A DNA stretch of 64,000 bases from Kribbella steppae. Lineage in GTDB: Bacteria > Actinomycetota > Actinomycetes > Propionibacteriales > Kribbellaceae. A program made the translations under genes and the position numbers. A model generated the notes under the pieces. The model did not search any database. It had not been told where the DNA came from and saw nothing but the letters and a program-made list of their open reading frames with translations. The stretch's first letter is position 1. Every line of letters begins with the position of its first letter. The stretch is taken from positions 62,001 to 126,000 of the forward strand of contig NZ_SLWN01000013.1 in NCBI RefSeq assembly GCF_004342025.1, written 5' to 3'. Of this stretch, positions 35,115-42,657 are shown one piece after another.

Positions 35115-35636
35115 TCAGAACATGTAGGTCGAGTTGATGATGGCGCCCTTGCGCGCGTAGTGGATCAGCGCGTCCTGCACATCCAGCGGGTGGGTCGGAA
35201 TGACGCCCTCGATCAGGTCCTCCTCGCGGGCGCCGTGCAGGGACAAGCCGAACCGGCAGCAGTACACCTTGCCGCCCTCGGCGATGAACGTCGTCAGCGA
35301 CTCGTTGATGTTGTGCTCACCGGGAAATGCGGAATTGCCGGTGGTCGGGAACCCGCGAGTGGCCAGGCAGTTCAGCGAGCCGGGACCGTAGAAGTAGATC
35401 GCGGACTCGAACCCCTTCCGCTGCGCCCGAGTCGCCTGCAGGATCGCGACGAAGCTCACCGAGGACTCGTGCGCGATGCCGTGCACCAGGGTGAAGTAGG
35501 TCTCGCCGTCCTCGGCCTGGTAGTCGGGAAAGACCTTGGTCCCGCCGTAGATGCTCGAGCCCTGCGGCAGCGACGGGTGCGGGATCTCCTCCAGGCTCTT
35601 CGTCTCGAGCTCGGTCAGTTCGGCCAGTTCGGGCAT
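35115..35636 (-). CDS. nitrogen-starvation response protein, MSMEG_0572/Sll0783 family
   Basis: A 173-residue protein of the Sll0783 family: GSSIYGGTKVFPDYQAEDGE, YFTLVHGIAHESSVSFVAIL, FPTTGNSAFPGEHNINESL and KVYCCRFGLSLHG are recognisable. In Synechocystis, loss of sll0783 reduces polyhydroxybutyrate formation under nitrogen starvation. The biochemical role is unknown. The conserved CC pair in KVYCC may be redox-active or bind metal. ATG 35636 is used; upstream sequence in the frame is not family-like. It precedes the radical SAM gene by 10 bp and is the best marker for this cluster. Confidence 0.9.
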   Translation of the reverse strand: MPELAELTELETKSLEEIPHPSLPQGSSIYGGTKVFPDYQAEDGETYFTLVHGIAHESSVSFVAILQATRAQRKGFESAIYFYGPGSLNCLATRGFPTTGNSAFPGEHNINESLTTFIAEGGKVYCCRFGLSLHGAREEDLIEGVIPTHPLDVQDALIHYARKGAIINSTYMF

Positions 35637-35665
35637 GTCGTTGCTCCTTGTGCTGTGATGGTTGA

Positions 35666-36484
35666 TCAGTCGTAGAGAGCGGTGAAAGTGCGGTGGAAGA
35701 CCAGGTCGCCGAGTTCGCCGTCGCCCATCGCGGTCCGCATCCGGGCCAACTCGCCGGCGTGGTCGCCCCACGGCTGGTCGCTGGCGAACAGGACCCGGTC
35801 GTGCCCGGTGCCGCGGCGTTCGATCTCGGCCGCCAGCCAGCCCGGGGCGAACCCGATCGCCCAGGACAGATCGGTGTAGACGCGTTTGCCGGCTTCGATC
35901 CAGTCGAAGAACCGGGAGCCGATCAGCTTGATGTGACCGCTCATCCCGCCACCGAAGTGAACGAGGTGGAGCGGGACCTGGTCGGCATACGACTCGACCA
36001 GGTGGCCGACGTGGTCGATGTCGGACGCGGCGCCGGGCGACGTGTGCACGTGCACGACGAGGCCGTTGTCCCTTGCAGCGTTGAAGATCTCGTCGAGCAG
36101 CGGCCGAGCATCGTCGTCTGTCGGATGTCCGCCCAGTAGGAAGCTGAGCTTCAGCGCCCGTACGCCGGGTTCCGTCGCCAGGGTGAGCGCCTTCGCGGTG
36201 AGCTTGGCGTCCTGCGGTCGCGGGGAGACCCAGAGTCCGGCCCGGATCCGGTCGTCGCGTGCCGCTGCCTCGACTACGAGGTCGTTGAAGGCAAAAGAGA
36301 CCGCGACGTCCGGTACGCCGTAGTTCGGGATCACCAGCGCGCGTTCGGTGCCCTCGGCATCGAGATCCTCGAGCAGTTCGTCGATGGTCGCGCGGGCGGT
36401 GATGTCGGGACTGACCGGCGGACCGCCGTAGAACGGGTACGCCGGCAGCACGCCGAGATGACGATGTGCGTCGTACACCTTCAT
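35666..36484 (-). CDS. amidohydrolase-2-family metal-dependent hydrolase
   Basis: A 272-residue TIM-barrel amidohydrolase. MKVYDAHRHLGVLP gives the first HxH-type metal pair (the H-x-H is D-A-H-R-H here). VHVHTSPGA and VHFGGGMSGH supply further His. DRVLFASDQPWGD carries the catalytic Asp. It starts one base after the flavoprotein stop, so the genes are one transcript. A gene of this type accompanies the cluster in some actinobacteria. It probably hydrolyses a C-N or C-C bond of an intermediate; the substrate is unknown. Confidence 0.85.
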   Translation of the reverse strand: MKVYDAHRHLGVLPAYPFYGGPPVSPDITARATIDELLEDLDAEGTERALVIPNYGVPDVAVSFAFNDLVVEAAARDDRIRAGLWVSPRPQDAKLTAKALTLATEPGVRALKLSFLLGGHPTDDDARPLLDEIFNAARDNGLVVHVHTSPGAASDIDHVGHLVESYADQVPLHLVHFGGGMSGHIKLIGSRFFDWIEAGKRVYTDLSWAIGFAPGWLAAEIERRGTGHDRVLFASDQPWGDHAGELARMRTAMGDGELGDLVFHRTFTALYD

Positions 36485-36485
36485 C

Positions 36486-37757
36486 TCAGGCCACCGTCCG
36501 CTGCGCACGGGGCACGCCGGCGATCCAGTGCACACCTGCCTGCCACTCCGTGACTCGCTCCACCAGGAACTGCGCGTCGTCGGCGACACCACCGAAGCGG
36601 CCCGAACCCCAGGTGTGCTGCCACGGCAGACCGATGAAGTACAGGCCCGGCACACTCGTGACGCCACGTTTGTTCGTCGGATAACCGCGACCGTCGAACA
36701 CCGGAACCCGGATCCAAGCGTCGTCCCGCTGGAACCCGGTACTCCAGACGACCGCGCTGATCCCGTGCAGTGAAAGGGTTTCCGGCTCCTGGACCGGCTT
36801 CCAGATCGGCTGACAGCGAGCCTCTGGCGGCGCCACGATCCCCCGGGCGGCGATGAAGGCGTCGATCGAGTCCTTGATGCCCTCGGAGACCGCGTCCGCG
36901 TGGTCCAGGTTCTGCCGCAGGTCCGGCGCGAACCGCAGTGTGGACCGGTCCGCGTCGATCAGCCGTCCGTACAGCTGCATCCCCTCCAGCGCGAACTTTC
37001 GCAGGTCGATGTCCCGGCCACCGTCGCGTCCGGTGACGTAGTGGTTCACCCGGAACCGGACCGCGTCGGCGTCGTCGAACTCGTCGATTCCCTTGCTGTA
37101 GTAGCCCATCCGGTCCAGCCAGGCGACCACGTCGAGTCCGCGGTAGAACCTGGCCACCCGCGGCGCGCCGCCGGTGGCCAGGTGAACCGTCCGCCCGGCG
37201 AGATGGAGATCTTCGGCGATCTGGCAACCCGACTGCCCGGTCCCGACGACGACGATCTCGCCGTCCGGCAGCTGCCCAGGGCGCTTGTATTGCGAGGAAT
37301 GCAGCTGCGTGATCCCGCTCGGCAACCGCTCGGCCATCCGCGGGATCCGCGGCTGCTGGTAGGGCCCGGTCGCAACCACCACCTGCCCGGCGGTGATGGT
37401 GCCGTGCGTCGTGGTGATCCGGAACCCGTGATCCAGTCCCGTCGCACGAACGCCCTCCATCAGCGGGACGTCGTACGAGCCGGCGTAGTCCTCGAGGTAC
37501 CGGACGATCTCGTCTCTGGCCATGAATCCGTTCGGCGACGGTCCGTCGTACGGGAATCCTGGGAGCCGGCACTGCCAGTTCGGCGTCACCAGGCAAAACG
37601 AGTCCCACCGCCGGTTGCGCCACTCACTCGCGACCCGGTCCGCCTCCAGAACAACGTGATCCAGGCCCTGGCGGGTCAGGTGCCAACTCGTCGCCAGACC
37701 CGCCTGACCCCCGCCGACCACGACGACGGAGTAGTGCGCACCGTCTCTGAGCTGCAT
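36486..37757 (-). CDS. flavin-dependent oxidoreductase, MSMEG_0569 family
   Basis: A 423-residue class B-like flavoprotein: FAD motif VVVVGGGQAGLATSWHL near the start, NADPH motif VVVGTGQSGCQIAEDLHLAG around residue 170, and a C-terminal GLYFIGLPWQHTWGSGRFG. It is related to flavin monooxygenases that oxygenate N or S atoms. It is the first gene of the minus-strand operon, so its start (ATG 37757) marks the promoter side; a longer frame from 37838 lacks family residues. N-hydroxylation or N-oxidation of an amine would fit the other nitrogen-handling genes, but this is inferred. Confidence 0.9.
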   Translation of the reverse strand: MQLRDGAHYSVVVVGGGQAGLATSWHLTRQGLDHVVLEADRVASEWRNRRWDSFCLVTPNWQCRLPGFPYDGPSPNGFMARDEIVRYLEDYAGSYDVPLMEGVRATGLDHGFRITTTHGTITAGQVVVATGPYQQPRIPRMAERLPSGITQLHSSQYKRPGQLPDGEIVVVGTGQSGCQIAEDLHLAGRTVHLATGGAPRVARFYRGLDVVAWLDRMGYYSKGIDEFDDADAVRFRVNHYVTGRDGGRDIDLRKFALEGMQLYGRLIDADRSTLRFAPDLRQNLDHADAVSEGIKDSIDAFIAARGIVAPPEARCQPIWKPVQEPETLSLHGISAVVWSTGFQRDDAWIRVPVFDGRGYPTNKRGVTSVPGLYFIGLPWQHTWGSGRFGGVADDAQFLVERVTEWQAGVHWIAGVPRAQRTVA

Positions 37758-37931
37758 GCCGGCTCCCGGGGTTCGATCCGTCCTGGCTGACATCCAGTGA
37801 AGAACCATCCGATTGCCGCACCATTGCCCCCGGAACAAACTCGCGTTTCCGATGAGGCCTCGCAGGTTTCGCGTGTGTAACCACGAACACGCAAATCAGC
37901 CGGCAGTACCTGATGGCCCCGTCAGACAGCT

Positions 37932-38675
37932 TCAGCCGAGCCTCGAGCCTGCTGGGAGTTGTCGGGGCGCGCAGTGAGCGAGGGTGACGATCTCGACCAT
38001 CCTTCGGGCCAGCAGCCTGGCCGGGTCGACCACCGGGGGTCCGAGATCGCCTTCGTTCATGGCCAGCACGAGTTCAGTGCAGGCTGCGACGACCTGCTCG
38101 GCACCGCGTGCCGCGAGCCGCCGAGCGACCGCCGTCAGAGCACGTGCATCCACCGGCCCGACGCGGCCGGCCTTCACCGAGGCGATCACGTTCACCACGA
38201 GCTGCTGATCGCCCGGGTCGGGCTCGATCACCGCGACACCACGTTCCGCCAGCGCCTCGGCGTACAGGCCGGTGCGGACGGTGCCGTTGGTGGCGAGCAG
38301 CCCCACGACCCGCACGCCACTGGAGGCGATTGTCTCTGCTGTCACGTCGACGATGCTGACAAGTCGCATTCCTGCCTCGGCGGCCAGGGCAGGCACGAAC
38401 GCGTGGGCTGTGTTGCAAGGCACCGCCAGCAGGTCACAGCCGGCCTGCTTGAGCGCCTCGATGCCGCTCCGCAGCCAAGGCGTCGGGTCCGCTGCTCCAC
38501 CCAGCAAGCTCGCGCTCCGGTCGGGCACTCTCGGGTCTGCCCAGATCACCACCGGGAGATGATCCTGGTCGCGACCGGCCGGCGTCTCCTCGATCAGCTT
38601 GGCGTAGAAGTCTACGGTTGCCGCAGGCCCCATTCCGCCCAGTACGCCGATCCGACGGCCGGCCGTCGCGCTCAC
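37932..38675 (-). CDS. aspartate/glutamate racemase family protein
   Basis: A 247-residue Asp/Glu racemase-type protein. RRIGVLGGMGPAATVDFYAK is the family N-terminus. The two acid-base cysteines are present: Cys87 in LLAVPCNTAH and Cys199 in AACTELVLA. Such enzymes racemise Asp or Glu without cofactor; some act on other amino acids or related acids. GTG 38675 overlaps the RidA stop by 4 bp. It is the last gene of a four-gene unit with RidA, a PLP dehydratase and an acyl-amino-acid deacylase. It probably interconverts D- and L-amino acids released by the deacylase. Confidence 0.9.
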   Translation of the reverse strand: MSATAGRRIGVLGGMGPAATVDFYAKLIEETPAGRDQDHLPVVIWADPRVPDRSASLLGGAADPTPWLRSGIEALKQAGCDLLAVPCNTAHAFVPALAAEAGMRLVSIVDVTAETIASSGVRVVGLLATNGTVRTGLYAEALAERGVAVIEPDPGDQQLVVNVIASVKAGRVGPVDARALTAVARRLAARGAEQVVAACTELVLAMNEGDLGPPVVDPARLLARRMVEIVTLAHCAPRQLPAGSRLG

Positions 38676-39028
38676 CTGGCCACTGCCACGACGTCGATCT
38701 CGACGACCGATCCGTACGGCAAACCGGCCACTTCGACCACCGTCCGCGCAGGCCGCGGCGCCGGCCACACCTCGCAGAACTGGGCGTTGGCCTCGTCCCG
38801 CAGGGTGATGTCAGTCAGATAGTAGGTCGCCTTGACGACGTCCTCGAGCCGGGCGTTCGCAGTCGCGAGCCGGCGTCGTACCGTCTCCATCGCCTCGGCC
38901 AGTGCCTCCGCCCGGCCACCGACGACAACGCCGTCCGGGCGCAACGGAAGCGACCCGGACACGAACACCAGTCCCGCCGCGACGACCGCGTCACTGTACG
39001 GATGTGCCTCGACCTTGTCGGCACTCAT
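38672..39028 (-). CDS. RidA/YjgF-family enamine/imine deaminase
   Basis: A 118-residue RidA-family protein. Arg95 (PARTVVEV) and Glu110 (VVEIDVVAVAR) are the conserved active-site pair, and VFVSGSLPL is the usual first strand. RidA hydrolyses the 2-aminoacrylate or other enamines made by PLP dehydratases to keto acid and ammonia. Here it sits directly after a threonine-dehydratase-like gene (4-bp overlap) and before a racemase (4-bp overlap), so substrate hand-over in one pathway is very likely. Confidence 0.9.
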   Translation of the reverse strand: MSADKVEAHPYSDAVVAAGLVFVSGSLPLRPDGVVVGGRAEALAEAMETVRRRLATANARLEDVVKATYYLTDITLRDEANAQFCEVWPAPRPARTVVEVAGLPYGSVVEIDVVAVAR

Positions 39029-39990
39029 GAAGTCTCCTCCAGTACGGACGCCAGTAGTTGCGGATCGATGGATCCGCCGGATACGACAGCCGCTGTCCCC
39101 CGCCGGAGGGGCACGATCTCCTGCATCCAGGCCGCGACCGCGACTGCGCCGGCCGGCTCGACGACGAGGCGGCCCTCGATCGCCAGGTACCGCACCGCGG
39201 CGAGGATCTGCGCGTCGGTGACGGTCACGATCTCGTCGACGTAGCGGCGGACGTGCTCCCACGGATGGATGCCGAGCGCGGTGGTTCGCAACCCGTCGGC
39301 CACCGTGCGATAGGTGCGCTTGGGGTCCCAGGCGATTCGCCGGCCCAGCGACAGGCTCTCGGCCGCATCGGCAGCCAACACCGGCTCGACACCGATCACC
39401 TTGGTGTCCGGGCGGAGCACCTTGATGGCGGTCGCCACTCCGGAGATCAGCCCGCCTCCGGACACCGGCACCACGACGGTCTCGAGGTCGGGCACCTGCT
39501 CGAGGAGCTCCAGCCCGATCGTTCCCTGCCCCGCGATCACGCGCGGATCGTCGTACGGCGGGACGTGGACGTACCCCTTCGCGGCCCAGTCGAGCGGCCG
39601 GGTGTCACGCTCGGCCGCTGGTACCAACTCGACTTCCGCGCCGAGTGCCCGGACGGCCGCGACCTTGTTCGGCGGTGCCGCATCGGGCATCACGATGACG
39701 GCCCGGAGGTCGAGGCGGCGAGCAAGCCACGCCACCGCGCGGGCGTGGTTGCCGGAGGACTGCGCCACGATGCCGTTGGCCCGCGCCTGATCGATGACCT
39801 GGGCAATCGTGTTGTACGCACCACGGAGTTTGAAGGCTCCGGTCGGTTGCAGCGACTCGGCCTTGCAGTGCAGCGAGATGTCGGGACTCTCCGGGTGCGG
39901 CAGGTCGATCACCGGCGTACGGAGAACCACTCCGGCGATCCGATCGGCCGCGGCACGGATGTCGTCGAGGCCGACCAGTTCGGGGCTCAT
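39025..39990 (-). CDS. threonine/serine dehydratase-like PLP enzyme
   Basis: A 321-residue fold-type II PLP enzyme. The Schiff-base Lys54 lies in PTGAFKLRGAYN, the substrate loop SSGNHARA spans residues 78-85, and VPVSGGGLISG is the PLP-phosphate loop. There is no C-terminal ACT regulatory domain, so it is the short catabolic type. It should convert Thr, Ser or a hydroxylated amino acid to an enamine that RidA then hydrolyses. It overlaps RidA and the deacylase gene by 4 bp each. A racemase function is an alternative, since serine racemases share this fold. Confidence 0.9.
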   Translation of the reverse strand: MSPELVGLDDIRAAADRIAGVVLRTPVIDLPHPESPDISLHCKAESLQPTGAFKLRGAYNTIAQVIDQARANGIVAQSSGNHARAVAWLARRLDLRAVIVMPDAAPPNKVAAVRALGAEVELVPAAERDTRPLDWAAKGYVHVPPYDDPRVIAGQGTIGLELLEQVPDLETVVVPVSGGGLISGVATAIKVLRPDTKVIGVEPVLAADAAESLSLGRRIAWDPKRTYRTVADGLRTTALGIHPWEHVRRYVDEIVTVTDAQILAAVRYLAIEGRLVVEPAGAVAVAAWMQEIVPLRRGTAAVVSGGSIDPQLLASVLEETS

Positions 39991-41483
39991 CGGGCTCCCC
40001 GTACGACGGGCCGGCCGGGGAGCGCCGTGGTGATACTGCCGTCACGGACAACCGGTTGGCCGGCCACCAGTACGTGGTCGAACCCGGTCGAGCTGGCCTG
40101 CGGAGCGTCGTACGTCGAACGATCGCTGACGAGCTCGGCGTTGAACACCACCAGGTCCGCGTCGGCCCCGATCTGCACTCTGCCCTTGCGCGCCATGGCA
40201 GGGCACGCCTCCTGCAGGATCTGTGCCGGCAGCAACGAACAACGCCGGAGTGCCTCCATCAACGGCAGGGCGCCGGTCTCGCGCACCATCGTGCGGAGGA
40301 ACCGGGAGAAGGTGCCGGTCGTGCGGGGATGCGACGACGCGTCCGGCGGCAACTCCCGATCACCTTCGACAACTGTGCCGGTGGGAGTCGTGAACGGGAT
40401 CGCGTCCGAGGCGACCGCGGTGTCGGCCATCAGTAGTGCGCGATGGATGAGTGACAAGTCTTGCTCCTGGTCTTCGTCGAGGTAGTGGATGATCACCAGC
40501 GCGCCCGGGGTCTCCCGGCGGATCTGGACCAGCCGGGCCGCGTCCTTCGGGCGTTCACCGGTCGCGACGATGCTGAGGTTCGACGGCTGGATCCCGAGCC
40601 GGGCGAGGTTGTCCGGGTGCAGGAAGGGCACACCGACCGCGGTCATCCCGGCCCCGTACGGGTAGGCCTCGGTGGTGACCTCCAGCCCTCGGCGTCGCGC
40701 GCCGTCGATCAGCTCGGCGACCTCGTCGATGGCCCGCAGCGACGTCGAGTTCACGTGGCACAGGTGCATGTGGGCGCCGCTGCCGGCAGCCGCGGCGACC
40801 ACCTCGGCCGCGCCTTCCAGTGCGGACTCCGGATCTTCGGGGTTCTTGAAGCGAGCATGCGTGTACGTCGGTACGCCGTGCCGCGCGGCCAGAGACGCCA
40901 CCCGGAGGTACTCGTTGCGACCGGTCTGGGGTGCGTAGCCGACCAGCACACCGATGCCGACCGCCCCCGCGGAGAGCTGCTCCTCGAGCCGGCCGATGAT
41001 CCTGGCCAGCTCGGAGGCATCGGCGGGCCGCTGCCAGCCGGTGCCCGCGATGCCGTTGGTGAAGTCGAGAAAGCCACCCTCAGGACTCGATCCGTCCATG
41101 ACGTCCATGCGTGCCTGCGCCCAGGAGGCGGAGTACCCGTAGTTGACCGGGCGGCCCGCCTCGGCCGCACGCTCGAGCGACCTCTGTACGTCGCCCGCGC
41201 CGGACTCCAGCTCCAGTGCGGTGGTGACGCCGTCGAGAGCCTGTAGCCGCAGTGACGGGATGTTCTGTGCATGGCTGTGCAGGTCGATGAAACCCGCGGT
41301 CACCACCCGCCCGCCGACATCGAAGGTCGTGCGTGCCCGCGGTGCCGGACCGCCGACCGCCACGATCCGGCCGTCGCTCACCGCCACGTCGACGACCTTG
41401 TCCAGCCCGGTCTCCGGGTCGATCACCCGGCCACCGGTCAGCAGCAGGTCGCATTCGGCAACCGCATCGGGTCGCGAGTCCAT
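39987..41483 (-). CDS. N-acyl-D-amino-acid deacylase (D-aminoacylase-like amidohydrolase)
   Basis: A 498-residue amidohydrolase of the D-aminoacylase family. VTAGFIDLHSHAQN provides the HxH pair, VTTEAYPYGAGMT and the HLCHVNS block supply further ligands, and VASDAIPF carries the active-site Asp. These zinc enzymes release D-amino acids from N-acyl forms. ATG 41483 faces the divergent Lrp-like regulator across 85 bp that contain an inverted repeat. It is the first gene of the four-gene unit, supplying the amino acid that the dehydratase, RidA and racemase handle. Confidence 0.85.
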   Translation of the reverse strand: MDSRPDAVAECDLLLTGGRVIDPETGLDKVVDVAVSDGRIVAVGGPAPRARTTFDVGGRVVTAGFIDLHSHAQNIPSLRLQALDGVTTALELESGAGDVQRSLERAAEAGRPVNYGYSASWAQARMDVMDGSSPEGGFLDFTNGIAGTGWQRPADASELARIIGRLEEQLSAGAVGIGVLVGYAPQTGRNEYLRVASLAARHGVPTYTHARFKNPEDPESALEGAAEVVAAAAGSGAHMHLCHVNSTSLRAIDEVAELIDGARRRGLEVTTEAYPYGAGMTAVGVPFLHPDNLARLGIQPSNLSIVATGERPKDAARLVQIRRETPGALVIIHYLDEDQEQDLSLIHRALLMADTAVASDAIPFTTPTGTVVEGDRELPPDASSHPRTTGTFSRFLRTMVRETGALPLMEALRRCSLLPAQILQEACPAMARKGRVQIGADADLVVFNAELVSDRSTYDAPQASSTGFDHVLVAGQPVVRDGSITTALPGRPVVRGAR

Positions 41484-41496
41484 CGCACCGTCCTCT

Positions 41497-41518
41497 CCGG
41501 CCGGCCCATTTCGGCCGG
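41497..41518. promoter_or_regulatory. inverted-repeat operator candidate in the divergent promoter
   Basis: CCGGCCG and CGGCCGG (7-bp arms, perfect) separated by GCCCATTT, lying between the deacylase start (41483) and the Lrp-like start (41569). The position suits autoregulation and control of the catabolic unit by the Lrp-like protein. GC-rich repeats are common in this genome, so the evidence is moderate. Confidence 0.4.
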
Positions 41519-41568
41519 CTGTCTCGTTGGCATGGCAAGTATCCGGAACTACGCTTCATCACGTGGAT

Positions 41569-42639
41569 ATGCGCCGTATTGGGACACAGGGCATAGTCAG
41601 GCCGCAGGATTCGGACATCGCGCCGAGCCTCTTGCTGTCCGAGGCGGACCTCGCGCTGATCGACGCCCTGCAAATCAGCCCGCGCGCGAGCTGGGCGCAA
41701 CTGGGCGATGCCCTGGGCGTCGACCCGGTGACCGTGGCACGACGCTGGGCCCGGCTGAACTCGAACGGTGAGGCGTGGTCGACCGTCGCGCTGGGGCAGC
41801 GGCAGCTGCACACCATGACGATGGCGTTTCTCGAGCTCGACTGTGAGGCGGGCTCGACCCTCGAGGTCGCCGACGCACTGGGCCGGGCCGGGCACCTGAT
41901 CACGCTCCAGCACATCGCCGGCACCTACGACCTCTGGGTGATCGCGGTGTCGGCGTCCCTGCCACCGCTGGCCGACTACCTCCTCACGGACCTGCCGCGA
42001 CTGCCCGGCGTACGCAAGATCCGGACCCACATGGCCACCCGGGTCTTCGACGCGTCACGACGCTGGCGCCTGCGGGTACTGCCGCGAGTGGCGGTGTCCG
42101 CATTGGCTCCGTCAGTGGGCTCGGCCGAGTCGACCAGACCGATGGACGACATCGACCGACGTCTCTTCTCGGCTCTGTCGGTCGACGGGCGGGCCACCTA
42201 CCCTGAATTGGGCGAGGTGGTCGGCGCCTCCGCCCGGACGGTGCAACGGCGGTTGGCGAGACTCGTTGCGACCGGCGACGTGGACTTTCGCTGCGACCTC
42301 GCCCGGCCGTTGGCGGGTTGGCACGCGGCAGCCGTGCTGTGGCTGGAGATGCCGGACAACCTGCTCGAGAAGACCGGCCGGGCGTTGGTCGAGTGGGCCG
42401 AGACGCGGACCTGCGCGGCCATTGCCGGGCCGGCCAACATGCTCCTCACGGTCGGCCTGCACGCCGCCTCGGATCTCCATCCGCTGGTGTCCCGGCTCAC
42501 CGGGGAGTTCCCGCACGTCCGGGTCGTCGATCGGCAGATGGTGCTTCGGCAGGCGAAGTTGTACGGACGTGTGCTGGACGCCACGGGCCGCTGGGTTCGC
42601 GCCACCCCAGTCGACCCGTGGGCCCTCGAGCCCCGGTGA
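41569..42639 (+). CDS. two-module Lrp/AsnC-family transcriptional regulator
   Basis: A 356-residue protein with two AsnC-like modules. The first HTH (LLLSEADLALIDALQISPRA then WAQLGDALGVDPVTVARRW) is followed by a RAM-like domain. The second HTH starts at about residue 187 (DDIDRRLFSALSVDGRATYP then ELGEVVGASARTVQRRLARL), with a second RAM-like domain. Lrp proteins sense amino acids. Duplicated forms of this size are common in actinomycetes. ATG 41569 is used, with GTG 41563 possible. It is divergent from the deacylase unit and convergent with the AbgT transporter, and probably controls both. Confidence 0.9.
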   Translation: MRRIGTQGIVRPQDSDIAPSLLLSEADLALIDALQISPRASWAQLGDALGVDPVTVARRWARLNSNGEAWSTVALGQRQLHTMTMAFLELDCEAGSTLEVADALGRAGHLITLQHIAGTYDLWVIAVSASLPPLADYLLTDLPRLPGVRKIRTHMATRVFDASRRWRLRVLPRVAVSALAPSVGSAESTRPMDDIDRRLFSALSVDGRATYPELGEVVGASARTVQRRLARLVATGDVDFRCDLARPLAGWHAAAVLWLEMPDNLLEKTGRALVEWAETRTCAAIAGPANMLLTVGLHAASDLHPLVSRLTGEFPHVRVVDRQMVLRQAKLYGRVLDATGRWVRATPVDPWALEPR

Positions 42640-42657
42640 CTCCCGGACCCGGCGCTC
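42628..42657. terminator. hairpin between convergent Lrp and AbgT genes
   Basis: GAGCCCCGG (42628-42636) and CCGGCGCTC (42649-42657) form a 9-bp stem with one mismatch. It lies at the junction of two convergent genes, partly inside the Lrp gene end. There is no U-tract, which is usual for actinobacterial terminators. Confidence 0.35.
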
